NCBI RefSeq assembly: GCF_014836635.1
Contig: NZ_JACSQL010000004.1
Location: 62,001-126,000, forward strand
Reading direction: 5' to 3'
DNA: 64,000 bases
Source: Paenibacillus gallinarum
GTDB taxonomy: Bacteria > Bacillota > Bacilli > Paenibacillales > Paenibacillaceae
The notes beneath the pieces were generated by a model that was not told where the DNA came from, ran no database searches, and saw nothing but the letters and a program-made list of their open reading frames with translations. This document shows positions 26,313-35,253 of this stretch, piece by piece. Made by a program: the position numbers and the translations under genes. How positions within the stretch are numbered: the stretch's first letter is position 1; each line of letters opens with the position of its first letter.

Positions 26313-27074
26313 TTATTTCGTATTTGCTCCTCGCCAGCGGACAAGTATTTTTTCTAGCAGAGCGATCATCGCAAATAGGACTAGACTTAGCAGGACAATA
26401 ATTGCCATCGCAACAAAAACTCGGTCGGTACGATAGGCAGACTTTTGAAGCATCATATAGTAACCGATACCGCGATCGGTTCCAATCCACTCCGCAATCA
26501 CAGCACCCATAACGCTGTAGGTAGCCGCAATTTTCACGCCGGAAAAGACCGAAGGGAGCGCATGCGGAACTTCCAATTTCCTGAAAATTTGCGCTTTACT
26601 TGCTCCGGCCATTCGCATGTAGTTCATCATTCCCCGATCGGTCTGCGTCAGTCCATCCATGGTGGATATGGCAACAGGGAAGAAGCAAACCAGCGTAATG
26701 ACGATGATTTTAGGAAGTAGCCCAAATCCAAACCAAATCATGAGCAGAGGAGCCAGAGCGATCGTCGGAATATTTTGACTGAGAATAAGCAGCGGATACA
26801 AAGCCGATTTCAAGAACGGGACCAGATGGAGCAGCATCGCCGTAAGAAGTCCGACACCTGTACCAATGAAGAATCCAAGTAAAGTCAGCTGCACCGTAGC
26901 CCAAGTATGCTCGGTGAGACTTGAAGCCTGTGCAATCGCTTCTTTCGTAATATCAGCAGGGCTCGGCAGAATCCACTTCTCAATATGAAAAAGCGGCACG
27001 GCAATTTGCCACACCGCTAAGAAGAGGATGACTGCCGTAAGAGGCGGCCATACGCTTTTCCACCAAGAACTCAT
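26313..27074 (-). CDS. thiX: ABC transporter permease for thiamine precursor (ThiX-like)
   Basis: The 253-residue BPD_transp_1 permease has about six helices and the EAA loop (MRMAGASKAQIFRKLEVPHALP) that docks the ATPase. Its ATG overlaps the stop of the thiamine-binding protein gene by 4 bases. Confidence 0.88.
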   Translation of the reverse strand: MSSWWKSVWPPLTAVILFLAVWQIAVPLFHIEKWILPSPADITKEAIAQASSLTEHTWATVQLTLLGFFIGTGVGLLTAMLLHLVPFLKSALYPLLILSQNIPTIALAPLLMIWFGFGLLPKIIVITLVCFFPVAISTMDGLTQTDRGMMNYMRMAGASKAQIFRKLEVPHALPSVFSGVKIAATYSVMGAVIAEWIGTDRGIGYYMMLQKSAYRTDRVFVAMAIIVLLSLVLFAMIALLEKILVRWRGANTK

Positions 27075-27364
27075 GGGCGATATTTCTCCGTAAGACCTTC
27101 CATACTGATTCCGCTAGGATAATGAGCAATCTTAATCTGAGAGATCACACTCGGACTGCCTGCTTCAATCAGTACTTCATGCATTTGACGGACTACCTCA
27201 AGCAGCTCAGGTAGTTCTCCTTCCAGTGTGGTTTCCAGCGGATTAACCTGATATTTAAGTCCGGACTGCTGAATAACTTCAATAGCTTTGTCTACATAAG
27301 GAATGGAATCTTCTCCATTCGGTGTTTTCGGTATGACCTGAATGCTGAGTAGTGTTTTTGCCAT
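27071..27364 (-). CDS. Thiamine-binding protein (MTH1187/YkoF-like)
   Basis: This 97-residue protein is a single ferredoxin-like domain of the thiamine-binding family (PF01910 type): LLSIQVIPKT at the start, NPLETTLEGE in the middle. Members bind thiamine or hydroxymethylpyrimidine in the cytoplasm. It lies between the binding-protein and permease genes and overlaps the latter, so it is part of the uptake system. Confidence 0.87.
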   Translation of the reverse strand: MAKTLLSIQVIPKTPNGEDSIPYVDKAIEVIQQSGLKYQVNPLETTLEGELPELLEVVRQMHEVLIEAGSPSVISQIKIAHYPSGISMEGLTEKYRP

Positions 27365-27407
27365 GGTGAATCACCTTCTCTTTCCTTCATCAGTGGTAAT
27401 AACCAGA

Positions 27408-28433
27408 TTATTCAGTTGGTAAAAATTCATTTGTGTAGGCTTTTTCTACTTCCAGCGGCTGATCGAGAAGCCCATGCTCTACCATCCAGTCAGAGTAGTT
27501 TTGCCATACTTCTGCCTTTTGTTCACCCCAGCGAGAAGCATCATCCTGATATTTTGGGCTCAGCCATTTCTGACTGGCCAGCACAAGATCTTTATCGAGA
27601 TCGGGAACAGCTGCGCTTAGAATACCGGCTGCCTCTTCTGGATGTTCAATCGCATACTCGTAACCTTTGGTGGTTGCACGCATAAATGCTTTTACAAGTT
27701 CCGGTTCTTCGTTAATCGTCTTTTCATTCGAGATCAGAACCGGTGTGTAGTAGTCGAGCTTTTCCGAATAATCTTTGACATAGAACATATCAATAGCCTC
27801 ACCGCGCAGTTCTGCTTCAATTCCGGTCCATCCATAGAAGATCCATGCAAAATCAATGTCACGCTTGATCGCTGTAAAGAAATCCGCATCGCCCATGTTC
27901 ACATTAGACACCTTATCTACATCGCCGCCTTCGAGACTCATAATCGTATCAAGAACAGCAGAATCGATCGGAGAGCCCCAGCCGCCGTAAGTTTTACCTT
28001 CAAAATCTTTAGGTGACTTGATGTTCCGATCAGCCGGAGCAGCAAAGCCAGATGTATTGTGCTGAATTACCGCCGCGATGGACACAATAGGTACTCCTTG
28101 GGTACGAGCCTGAGTTACACCTTCCTGATAACTTACTCCAAAAGGCACTTCACCAGAAGCGACCATGGTATCTGCACCCGCTTGTCCAGGCTGAATAATC
28201 TCAACATTCAACCCTTCTTCTTGATAAAATCCTTGGTCTACTGCCACATAAAGACCGGTATGATTCGTGTTGGGGGTCCAATCCAGTACTACCTTAATAT
28301 CGCGGAGTGATGCACCCTCTGTGTTTTCTCCTGCCCCGCCTTGCGCTCCCGAGCTGCCATTTCCGGCATTTCCACAGGCGGTAACGATGGTGAGCATGGC
28401 AAGCAGCAAGAACACGCCTATTTTTTTCTGCAA
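27408..28433 (-). CDS. thiY: ABC substrate-binding lipoprotein, pyrimidine thiamine precursor (ThiY-like)
   Basis: The protein (341 residues from the TTG at 28433) has a lipoprotein signal (LQKKIGVFLLLAMLTIVTACG) and an NMT1/ThiY-type fold: DIKVVLDWTPNTNHTGLYVA and PGQAGADTMVASGEVPFGVSY. TTG lies 9 bases after AAAGGAG; the longer GTG frame from 28478 has no site. ThiY proteins bind formylaminopyrimidine, a thiamine breakdown product. It is the first gene after the TPP riboswitch. Confidence 0.88.
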   Translation of the reverse strand: MQKKIGVFLLLAMLTIVTACGNAGNGSSGAQGGAGENTEGASLRDIKVVLDWTPNTNHTGLYVAVDQGFYQEEGLNVEIIQPGQAGADTMVASGEVPFGVSYQEGVTQARTQGVPIVSIAAVIQHNTSGFAAPADRNIKSPKDFEGKTYGGWGSPIDSAVLDTIMSLEGGDVDKVSNVNMGDADFFTAIKRDIDFAWIFYGWTGIEAELRGEAIDMFYVKDYSEKLDYYTPVLISNEKTINEEPELVKAFMRATTKGYEYAIEHPEEAAGILSAAVPDLDKDLVLASQKWLSPKYQDDASRWGEQKAEVWQNYSDWMVEHGLLDQPLEVEKAYTNEFLPTE

Positions 28434-28500
28434 TATTTCCCTCTCCTTTAGATATCTTAGATGTTCTTTAGAATGCACCTGAAAGCTACCTTTTCATCAT

Positions 28501-28527
28501 AAAAAAAGCATCCCGAATCGGGATGCT
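28501..28527 (-). terminator. Riboswitch expression-platform terminator
   Basis: GCATCCCGA pairs with TCGGGATGC with almost no loop and runs into seven T residues on the minus strand. It lies 60 bases after the TPP aptamer and 67 bases before the thiY start, so TPP binding most likely allows it to form and stops transcription. Confidence 0.9.
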
Positions 28528-28587
28528 CTGTACGTAAGGGAATGGGTATACTTCTACATGAAGTAGTTAGCCCAAAAATATATTTCT

Positions 28588-28684
28588 CCATTCCTACGCT
28601 GGCATTATCCAGATCAGGTTACAGGGTACGTATCTGCACGTTATTCACGGATACTATCTCAGCCGGCTTAACCAGCACCCCTTG
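28588..28684 (-). ncRNA. TPP riboswitch (THI element)
   Basis: The minus strand shows the conserved THI blocks in order: GGGGTGCTGG, GGCTGAGA, ACCCTGTAACCTGATCTGG and ATAATGCCAGCGTAGGAA. It controls the thiY operon through the downstream terminator. Confidence 0.97.
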
Positions 28685-28788
28685 AGTACATTATAAAGTT
28701 AAGGTGTTACAACCATGTATTATAGTCCTATATCACAGGCATGTCCAGATGATAGCAACAAGCAGAACAGGTTCATTGAATAAAAAGG

Positions 28789-28817
28789 TTGCGAATGGGG
28801 GAAAGCTACATTATAAT
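28789..28817 (+). promoter_or_regulatory. Promoter of serS
   Basis: TTGCGA (28789-28794) and TATAAT (28812-28817) are exactly 17 bases apart, upstream of the T-box leader. Transcription should start near 28824. Confidence 0.8.
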
Positions 28818-28823
28818 AATGCC

Positions 28824-29047
28824 AACTAAAAATCGGTTAAAATGCCAGTGAAGAGATTCCAACTCGGAGGTATTTTCGTTAAGGGAATATGGAAATTCCC
28901 TAAGTTAATCGGCACCGCCCGTTATCGTGGAACCAAAGTGATTGAAATGTGCACGGATCCGTATTCATTTCGATAAATTGGGTGGCACCGCGAGCATATA
29001 GAGCGCTCCTCGTCCCAAGGGATGAGGGCGCTCTTTGTCTTTTTTTA
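28824..29047 (+). ncRNA. T-box leader of serS
   Basis: The leader ends with the T-box sequence TTGGGTGGCACCGCG (28976-28990), a strong hairpin (29000-29032) and a T run, the competing terminator. Just before it lies a stem III (ATTGAAATG with CATTTCGAT around an ACGGATCCGT palindrome). The TGGC bulge would pair with a tRNA ending GCCA, as expected for tRNA-Ser (discriminator G). Uncharged tRNA-Ser should open the leader. I could not fix the specifier codon in stem I. Confidence 0.9.
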
Positions 29048-29075
29048 TAAAAATAACGACAGGGATGTGAGCGGT

Positions 29076-30368
29076 ATGCTGGATATAAACTGGATACGAG
29101 AGCACGCAGATGAGGTAGAGGAAGCTACAAGGCTGAAGAATATGAGCCTATCGGTAAAAGAGCTTATAGACACAGATGACAGAAGAAGAGAGCTCATTAC
29201 TAAAGTTGAGAAGCTGCGTGGGCAGCGAAATAAAGGATCGCAAAAAGTCGGTCAGCTTATGAAAGAAGGACGAAAGGAAGAAGCAGAGCAGCTGAAGGCG
29301 GAGATTCGAGAACTGGGCGGCAGCATTGAACAAATAGAGAAGGAGCTGTCTGAAACCGAGAAAGAATATGAAAGACAAATGATGCTTGTTCCAAATATCG
29401 TCTCGGAGGACACCCCGATTGGTAAGTCGGATGAAGATAATGTACTCGTGCGGCAAGTAGGTGAAGTAAGGGAAAGGGAATTTGCCATCAAGGATCATAT
29501 CCAGCTAGGGGAACTGCATGATCTGTTTGATGTCCCTCGCGGAGTGAAAGTCGGCGGTTCGAGAAGTTATTATTTAAAAGGAGACGGCGTACTATTGCAC
29601 CGGGCCGTTCAGCAGCTGGCGCTGGATATCGTGATGAAGCACGGATTTATACCGATGGATGTACCGATTGTGGTACGCGAAGAGGCTCTTATCAATACCG
29701 GTTTCTTTCCTACAGGACGTGATCAGACCTATGCGCTGGAAGAAGAGGATAAGTTCCTCGTCGGCACTTCGGAAGTTCCGTTGATCTCGTATTATGCCGG
29801 AGAAGTGGTCGACGTAACAGAGCCGATTCGTCTTGCTGCTGTATCGACGAGTTTCCGCAGCGAGGTTGGGTCGGCCGGACGGGATGTCAGAGGACTATAT
29901 CGTGTCCATCAGTTTGCTAAAGTAGAGATGGTTGTTCTAACAGAAGCAAATGACGATGTGTCGGAGAGAGTTCATCAGGAAATTACAAGTTATGCCGAAC
30001 AGCTGCTAGAGGCGCTAGAGCTGCCATACCGAGTCATGGCTGTCTGTACGGGAGACATGTCGCAGAAAACGTACAAACAATACGATATTGAGACCTGGAT
30101 GCCAAGCAGGCAAGCTTATGGAGAGACCCATTCGTCGTCGAATTTGCATGACTTCCAGGCGCGTCGTTCGAACATTCGCTACCGGGATCAAGATGGAAAA
30201 TTAAAATATGTGCATACGCTTAACAATACAGCAGTAGCCTCGCCAAGAATCCTAATTCCGCTGCTGGAGAATCATCAGCTGGAGGATGGCAGTATCTATA
30301 TTCCTAAGGCACTTCGGCCTTATATGGGAGGCAGAGACATCATTACCTGTACGGCAGTGCAAGGGTAA
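29076..30368 (+). CDS. serS: Seryl-tRNA synthetase
   Basis: The 430-residue class II synthetase begins with the usual MLDINWIRE, has the long N-terminal coiled coil (about 30-100) that grips tRNA-Ser, and the class II motifs (RGLYRVHQFAKVEM with motif 2 FRSEVGSAGRD just before it; motif 3 near NNTAVASPRILIPLLENHQ). It charges tRNA-Ser with serine. A longer frame from 29022 runs through the terminator and is not used. Weak ribosome site (AGGGATGTG) before the ATG. Confidence 0.95.
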   Translation: MLDINWIREHADEVEEATRLKNMSLSVKELIDTDDRRRELITKVEKLRGQRNKGSQKVGQLMKEGRKEEAEQLKAEIRELGGSIEQIEKELSETEKEYERQMMLVPNIVSEDTPIGKSDEDNVLVRQVGEVREREFAIKDHIQLGELHDLFDVPRGVKVGGSRSYYLKGDGVLLHRAVQQLALDIVMKHGFIPMDVPIVVREEALINTGFFPTGRDQTYALEEEDKFLVGTSEVPLISYYAGEVVDVTEPIRLAAVSTSFRSEVGSAGRDVRGLYRVHQFAKVEMVVLTEANDDVSERVHQEITSYAEQLLEALELPYRVMAVCTGDMSQKTYKQYDIETWMPSRQAYGETHSSSNLHDFQARRSNIRYRDQDGKLKYVHTLNNTAVASPRILIPLLENHQLEDGSIYIPKALRPYMGGRDIITCTAVQG

Positions 30369-30461
30369 AATACGGTTCAACTTTCGAGAGACGGGTACAC
30401 TATAGTAACAGATTATTTTTACTATAATTACAAACTTCGCTCTTGAAAGGAGACAAATACA

Positions 30462-30878
30462 ATGAATAAAACAGATCTTGAACGTGCAATCATAGCGGGC
30501 ATAGAAAATAATCATTTTGGTTCCTTGGCAACCGTAGAGGGAGGGAAACCAAAATTAAGATACATGGCTGTTTTTAATGATGGTCTAAACATTCATATGG
30601 CAACAAACCGCTGCACTCATAAGGTGGAGGAACTGGAGGATAACCCGAATGTTAGCTTACTGATGGGTTACGAAGCCGGAGGTACCAAAGATATACTTGA
30701 GATTGAAGGAACCGCGAGTGTAACGAAGGACGGCGGTCTGCGTAAGAAACTGTGGAATGATGAGTTTAGCAAATGGTTTAGTGGGCCGGAAGATCCGAAC
30801 TACGTCATTCTGGATATCACCCCAAACCGGATTGAATATACAGGAAAAGGGCAAGAAAAACAGGTATGGGAAGCATAA
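30462..30878 (+). CDS. Pyridoxamine 5'-phosphate oxidase-like flavin protein
   Basis: The 138-residue protein has the FMN-binding split-barrel fold of general stress protein 26-like members: GSLATVEGGKPKLRYMAVFND, the TNRCTHKVEELEDNPNVSLLM segment, and FVxxEGTA-like LEIEGTASV. It may bind FMN or F420-like cofactors; the reaction is unknown. AAAGGAG precedes the ATG. It stands alone, with its own terminator. Confidence 0.85.
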   Translation: MNKTDLERAIIAGIENNHFGSLATVEGGKPKLRYMAVFNDGLNIHMATNRCTHKVEELEDNPNVSLLMGYEAGGTKDILEIEGTASVTKDGGLRKKLWNDEFSKWFSGPEDPNYVILDITPNRIEYTGKGQEKQVWEA

Positions 30879-30911
30879 ATATCACATGACCATGCCAAGC
30901 TTGATGTTTTT

Positions 30912-30955
30912 AGAAAGAAGGGCGATCGCATAGATCGCTCTTCTTTCTTTTTTTG
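30912..30955 (+). terminator. Terminator
   Basis: AGAAAGAAGGGCGATC pairs with GATCGCTCTTCTTTCT around a 5-base loop, followed by seven T residues. Confidence 0.92.
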
Positions 30956-31085
30956 TATAAAAGTCCCTTGAAGGTTGCTATTTTAGTTAAAATTACACTT
31001 TTATACCAAGAATAAATAGTTTAGAATATCTGTCAGAAGTATATTATTTCCAGTACTATTGGGATAAAAATTTGGAGGGGTTCTT

Positions 31086-33338
31086 TTGAGATCACGTAAA
31101 CCATTATTAGCAGGTCTGACTACCGCAGCTTTACTGTTTCAATTATTCGCCATTCCAGGACAACCTGTCTCTGCTGCGGATGCAGCAAAAGTGAAACTTC
31201 GTATTCTGGAGACAACGGATATTCACGTAAATCTGCTGGATTATGATTACTACAGTGATCAGGAAATTGAAACGTATGGTTTGGCAAGAACCGCTACTCT
31301 CATTAAACAAGCTCGGAGTGAAGCGACCAATAGTCTTTTGTTTGATAATGGTGATCTTATTCAAGGCAATCCGCTCGGTGATTATGTAGCCAAAGTGAAG
31401 CCGCTGAAGGGTGCTGAAGTCCACCCTGTATATAAAGCAATGAATCTGCTCGATTATGATGCAGCAACGCTTGGAAACCATGAGTTCAACTATGGTCTTG
31501 ATTTCTTGAATCAAACGCTTAAAGGCGCTGATTTTCCTTATGTGAACGCCAATATTTATAAAGATGATGGCGATAAGGACGAAAGCAATGACGTGAACTA
31601 TTTTAAACCCTATGAAATGATTGAGAAGAAAGTAAAGGATGAATCCGGTAAGGAACATACACTGAAAGTGGGCGTGATTGGACTCGTTACGCCGCAGATT
31701 ATGCAGTGGGATAGTTCTTCTCTTACTGGTAAAGTCATTGCCAAAGATATTGTAAAAACGGCAGCAAAGTTTGTTCCTGAAATGAAGGAAAAAGGGGCAG
31801 ATATTATTGTTGCCCTTGCTCATACCGGTTACGACCAGAATCCGCCAGCAGATATGGCAGAGAATGCGGTTCTTCCGCTGAGTGAAGTGGATGGTATTGA
31901 TGCCATTCTGTTCGGACATGCCCACAAGATCTTCCCTGGAAGTGCATTTGCAGATCAAAAGGGAGTGAATCTTGAAAAAGGGACGATTAATGGTGTTGCC
32001 GCTGTAGAACCTGGTGCTTGGGGAGATAACCTTGGGGTTATTGATTTACAACTGGAGCAGGTAGATGGGAAATGGAAAGTGGTAGATTCAAAATCGGTAT
32101 CGAGCCCAATTTATGATGCAGCGAATAAAAAAGCAATCGTCGAAGCAGACAAAGAGATCGTAGCTGCCGTAGCGGACGAGCATAAAGCCACAGTGGATTA
32201 TGTACGCGGGCCGGTAGGAACGACAACGGCGCCGATAACGAGCTATTTTGCACTTGTACAAGATGATCCTTCTATTCAGATCGTAACGAATGCGCAGAAA
32301 TGGTATATCGAGAACAAACTGAAAGGCACTAAATACGAAGGTACTCCGGTATTGTCTGCAGGTGCTCCTTTTAAAGCAGGCGGCCGTATGGGTGCTGATT
32401 ACTACACGGATATCCCTACAGGAACGATTGCAATTAAGAATGTAGCAGATCTCTATGTGTACCCGAATACTCTACATGCAGTTGAAGTAAACGGATCAGA
32501 GATTAAAGAATGGCTCGAATGGTCTGCAGGACAGTTCAATCAGATCGATCCGAGTAAGACAGGAGAACAAGAGCTGGTTAATCTTGATTTTCCGACGTAT
32601 AACTTTGACGTCATTGACGGTGTAACCTACGAAATTGATGTAACCCAGCCGAGTAAATATGATCCAAAAGGAAATATAGTCAATGCGGCAGCAAGCCGCA
32701 TCAAGAACCTTCAATTTGAAGGGAAAGCGATCGACTTGCAGAAGAAATTTATCGTAGCAACAAATAATTACCGTGCAGGATCTTCTAAACTTGCGAATCC
32801 AGATGGAAAACGAATTGTCCTCGCTGCACCCGATGAGAGCCGCCAAGTCATCATCGATTATATAACGGAGAACAAAACGATTAATCCATCTGCGGATGGA
32901 AACTGGTCATTCGCAGCAGTAAGCGGAAATCCGGAAGTTATTTTTAACACAGCGACAGAAGCGAAAAAATTAGTTGAATCAGATCCAGAGCTGAGTAAAG
33001 TGATGACGTATCTTGGTGAAGGAAAAGATGGATTCGGTAAGTATGCATTGAATCTGGCAGGTGATGTAGCGGCTGCACCGGGACCAACACCGACTCCTAC
33101 GCCAACGCCGACACCAACACCGGAGAAACCAGCGACCCCGGTACAACCGTCTAAGCCGGAGAAGCCGTCCAAACCGGAAGCAAGCAAAGATAAAGTGCAC
33201 GTGGTGAAAAAAGGGGATAACCTGTACCGTATTGGCTTAAAGTATGGTGTGGATTGGAATGCGATTGTAAAAGCAAACAAGATTAGCAATGTATACACGC
33301 TGCAAGTAGGTCAACAATTGATCATTCCAGCGTCCTGA
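31086..33338 (+). CDS. Secreted 2',3'-cyclic-nucleotide phosphodiesterase/3'-nucleotidase with LysM anchor
   Basis: The 750-residue exported protein starts with a signal peptide (cleavage near VSAADA). The metallophosphatase domain (about 35-310) has ETTDIHVNL, DNGDLIQGN, GNHEFNYG, AHTGYD and GHAHKIF, which bind two metals. A 5'-nucleotidase C-terminal domain (about 370-600) binds the nucleotide. A Pro/Thr linker (about 660-695) leads to a LysM domain (about 702-748) that binds peptidoglycan. It releases nucleosides and phosphate from external nucleotides. Start is TTG 31086, 5 bases after GGAGGGG. Confidence 0.93.
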   Translation: MRSRKPLLAGLTTAALLFQLFAIPGQPVSAADAAKVKLRILETTDIHVNLLDYDYYSDQEIETYGLARTATLIKQARSEATNSLLFDNGDLIQGNPLGDYVAKVKPLKGAEVHPVYKAMNLLDYDAATLGNHEFNYGLDFLNQTLKGADFPYVNANIYKDDGDKDESNDVNYFKPYEMIEKKVKDESGKEHTLKVGVIGLVTPQIMQWDSSSLTGKVIAKDIVKTAAKFVPEMKEKGADIIVALAHTGYDQNPPADMAENAVLPLSEVDGIDAILFGHAHKIFPGSAFADQKGVNLEKGTINGVAAVEPGAWGDNLGVIDLQLEQVDGKWKVVDSKSVSSPIYDAANKKAIVEADKEIVAAVADEHKATVDYVRGPVGTTTAPITSYFALVQDDPSIQIVTNAQKWYIENKLKGTKYEGTPVLSAGAPFKAGGRMGADYYTDIPTGTIAIKNVADLYVYPNTLHAVEVNGSEIKEWLEWSAGQFNQIDPSKTGEQELVNLDFPTYNFDVIDGVTYEIDVTQPSKYDPKGNIVNAAASRIKNLQFEGKAIDLQKKFIVATNNYRAGSSKLANPDGKRIVLAAPDESRQVIIDYITENKTINPSADGNWSFAAVSGNPEVIFNTATEAKKLVESDPELSKVMTYLGEGKDGFGKYALNLAGDVAAAPGPTPTPTPTPTPTPEKPATPVQPSKPEKPSKPEASKDKVHVVKKGDNLYRIGLKYGVDWNAIVKANKISNVYTLQVGQQLIIPAS

Positions 33339-33374
33339 TGATAGACTGATCGTGATTATTCTATATAGCCACTA

Positions 33375-33428
33375 AAAAGCCTTGCCCTTCACCCGAGTAT
33401 AACTCGATTGGGGCAAGGCTTTTTTTGC
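33375..33428 (+). terminator. Terminator of the nucleotidase gene
   Basis: AAGCCTTGCCC pairs with GGGCAAGGCTT, with an inner CCCGAG/CTCGATTGGG helix, followed by seven T residues. Confidence 0.92.
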
Positions 33429-33498
33429 GGGGAAGTATAGCGAGGGAGCCTTCCTGAGTAGATCTAGATAGATAAGTCATTAAATCGTGAGATTTTTA

Positions 33499-34593
33499 TT
33501 ACACTTCTTGCGTCAGGGTCGTTACATAAATGCCTAGCGGCGTACTTGCGCTGCCCGCCGTCATATATTTGAAGGAATAAGTGCTTGCACCTGGTGGAAC
33601 AGTGACATCCGCAATGGGACTTGTCTGTGTATTATTGCGAAGAAGGGGAATACCGTAGGTTTTACCATCAATGAATGCTGCCCCAGCAAAGGCACCTCCG
33701 CGAGGGTTCACCCGAATACGAACGACAGCCTCTCGGCTAGATTCATTTAGAATCGGGATATTTACTTGATAGACGGCTCCGAATTGTCCGCGATTTGTCA
33801 TGGATGCAGGAAGCGTGCTGCTATCCGCAGTGAAGAGAAGGTCGGCAGGCAGTTCTCCCGTGAGTTTCGTACCGGCACAGGTGCGATAGTTAGCACTTTG
33901 TCCCACTCGATATACAGGGGTAGTTGCATCCGTCTCAGAGAAGGTCCAGCTGCCGCGAGGGTGCGCTTGAGGTGCAGGACGAGGAGCAATAGGGGTGGAA
34001 GTAATCTCGCGAAGATCCTTATCTTCTACTTTCGAGACGACGGTTCGAATCTCGTAATTCTGGCCGCCCTTGCCGCTCGCGTGTTCCACAGTGAATTCGT
34101 ATATGAACCCTGCAAGCACGTCATCTTCCACGATAAACTCCTCAATAAGAGAAACTCTTTTACCAAATTTATAAGGATCTACAGGTTTAATTCGATCCAG
34201 AGTACCGCCTACACATGACTTCGCAAGACATTGACCGACATCAATAATCCAGTGTCCTGTGGAGGGACTTAGCTTCAGATCTCTTTCGATGTGACGAACC
34301 TCGATCTGCTCCTCATCTTTGTTTTCAATCGTAACCCCAATTCGGACGGGAGCACCCGTACGATTGTAGTGCCATCCAAAGATGCGGTGTTTCATCGATC
34401 GTTTGGAAGTGACTACCACATCATGCCAAAGTGTCGAAAACGGCTCTGTCAAAATCTCTTGTGTCAGTGTCTCTGGATTATCACTAAGCATTAATCTGCG
34501 CTCGTCACCCGCTTTTGCTGAAGCAATATCAATATTAATGTTCCCCGGTACCACCAGTGTTTCAACAGCCAAATTTTCTTGTTTGCAGCTCAT
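33499..34593 (-). CDS. Protein of unknown function, divergent from split sigma pair
   Basis: ATG 34593 lies 7 bases after GAGGAGG. The 364-residue protein has no signal peptide or membrane helix, is mostly beta-strand in character, and falls into an N-terminal half (about 1-200, with WHDVVVTSKRSMKHRIFGWHY and a C-x-x-x-x-C pair QCLAKSC) and a C-terminal half (about 215-364) after a Pro-rich hinge (PIAPRPAPQAHPRG). I do not recognise the family. Its closest clue is position: the divergent small sigma-like genes may control it. Confidence 0.7.
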   Translation of the reverse strand: MSCKQENLAVETLVVPGNINIDIASAKAGDERRLMLSDNPETLTQEILTEPFSTLWHDVVVTSKRSMKHRIFGWHYNRTGAPVRIGVTIENKDEEQIEVRHIERDLKLSPSTGHWIIDVGQCLAKSCVGGTLDRIKPVDPYKFGKRVSLIEEFIVEDDVLAGFIYEFTVEHASGKGGQNYEIRTVVSKVEDKDLREITSTPIAPRPAPQAHPRGSWTFSETDATTPVYRVGQSANYRTCAGTKLTGELPADLLFTADSSTLPASMTNRGQFGAVYQVNIPILNESSREAVVRIRVNPRGGAFAGAAFIDGKTYGIPLLRNNTQTSPIADVTVPPGASTYSFKYMTAGSASTPLGIYVTTLTQEV

Positions 34594-34832
34594 ATTTATT
34601 CCTCCTCTTTCTTCTCTCATTTTTTGTTGTTCACTAATATAGGAGTTGAGAAGAGTGAAAATACAACCTGTTATAAAAACTTATTTTTTCCTCGAGTAGT
34701 GAACTCTCTTCCGTAGCTGACGGTTTCCTTATCTAACTGTACCTGGAGAGCGGGTGGATGAATCAGTAACTGTATGAAGGTCGAAAGACCTAGACAAGAA
34801 AGAGTAGGAATAACTACTTTTAAATTTAGGAC

Positions 34833-34861
34833 TTGGAAGAAAAAGGTGGAGGGATTATAAT
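34833..34861 (+). promoter_or_regulatory. Promoter of the split-sigma pair
   Basis: TTGGAA (34833-34838) and TATAAT (34856-34861) are 17 bases apart, 53 bases before the start codon. Confidence 0.7.
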
Positions 34862-34914
34862 AGCAACAAAGAGGGAACAGATGTTCCTATAATTAGAAAA
34901 AAGAGGTGTTAGTT

Positions 34915-35253
34915 ATGAGTAGTTCCGTCCACTATTATCAAAAAGAACTCAAACGAATTGCGTGGCGTCTTCAGTACCGTGTCCGTGCCGAACGCCAAAG
35001 AGAGCTTCCGCTAAAGCAAGAGCTGCTATTAATCTCGACCTTATCTCCTGAGCAGGAGATCGAATCAAAACTGTTCATTGAGTATATTCTCGGACTGATT
35101 CCTTCGGATACGGGACAAAAGGTCATTCGTTTATTTTATTTGGAGGATCAAAGTGAGGCAGAGATTGCAAAAGAACTGAATATTAGTCAGCAGGCGGTGA
35201 ACAAATGGAGAAGAAAAACAATTCAGAGTCTATCGGAGAGAATGAGTTCTTGA
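34915..35253 (+). CDS. Sigma-70 region 4-like protein
   Basis: The 112-residue protein ends in a sigma-70 region 4 helix-turn-helix (about 57-112: LIPSDTGQKVIRLFYLEDQSE, then AEIAKELNISQQAVNKWRRKTIQSL). The N-terminal part is a basic helix and there is no region 2. The gene overlaps by 49 bases the next one, whose product looks like the missing N-terminal part of a sigma factor. SigO/RsoA of Bacillus subtilis and Xpf-like phage factors are possible relatives. ATG 34915 is preferred to the GTG at 34906, which lies in the ribosome binding site. Confidence 0.8.
   Translation: MSSSVHYYQKELKRIAWRLQYRVRAERQRELPLKQELLLISTLSPEQEIESKLFIEYILGLIPSDTGQKVIRLFYLEDQSEAEIAKELNISQQAVNKWRRKTIQSLSERMSS

Noticed and set aside
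31143..31958. 271-codon minus-strand open frame
   Set aside because: It is antisense within the secreted nucleotidase gene, which has clear catalytic motifs; the antisense product is Ile/Phe/His-rich and domain-free.
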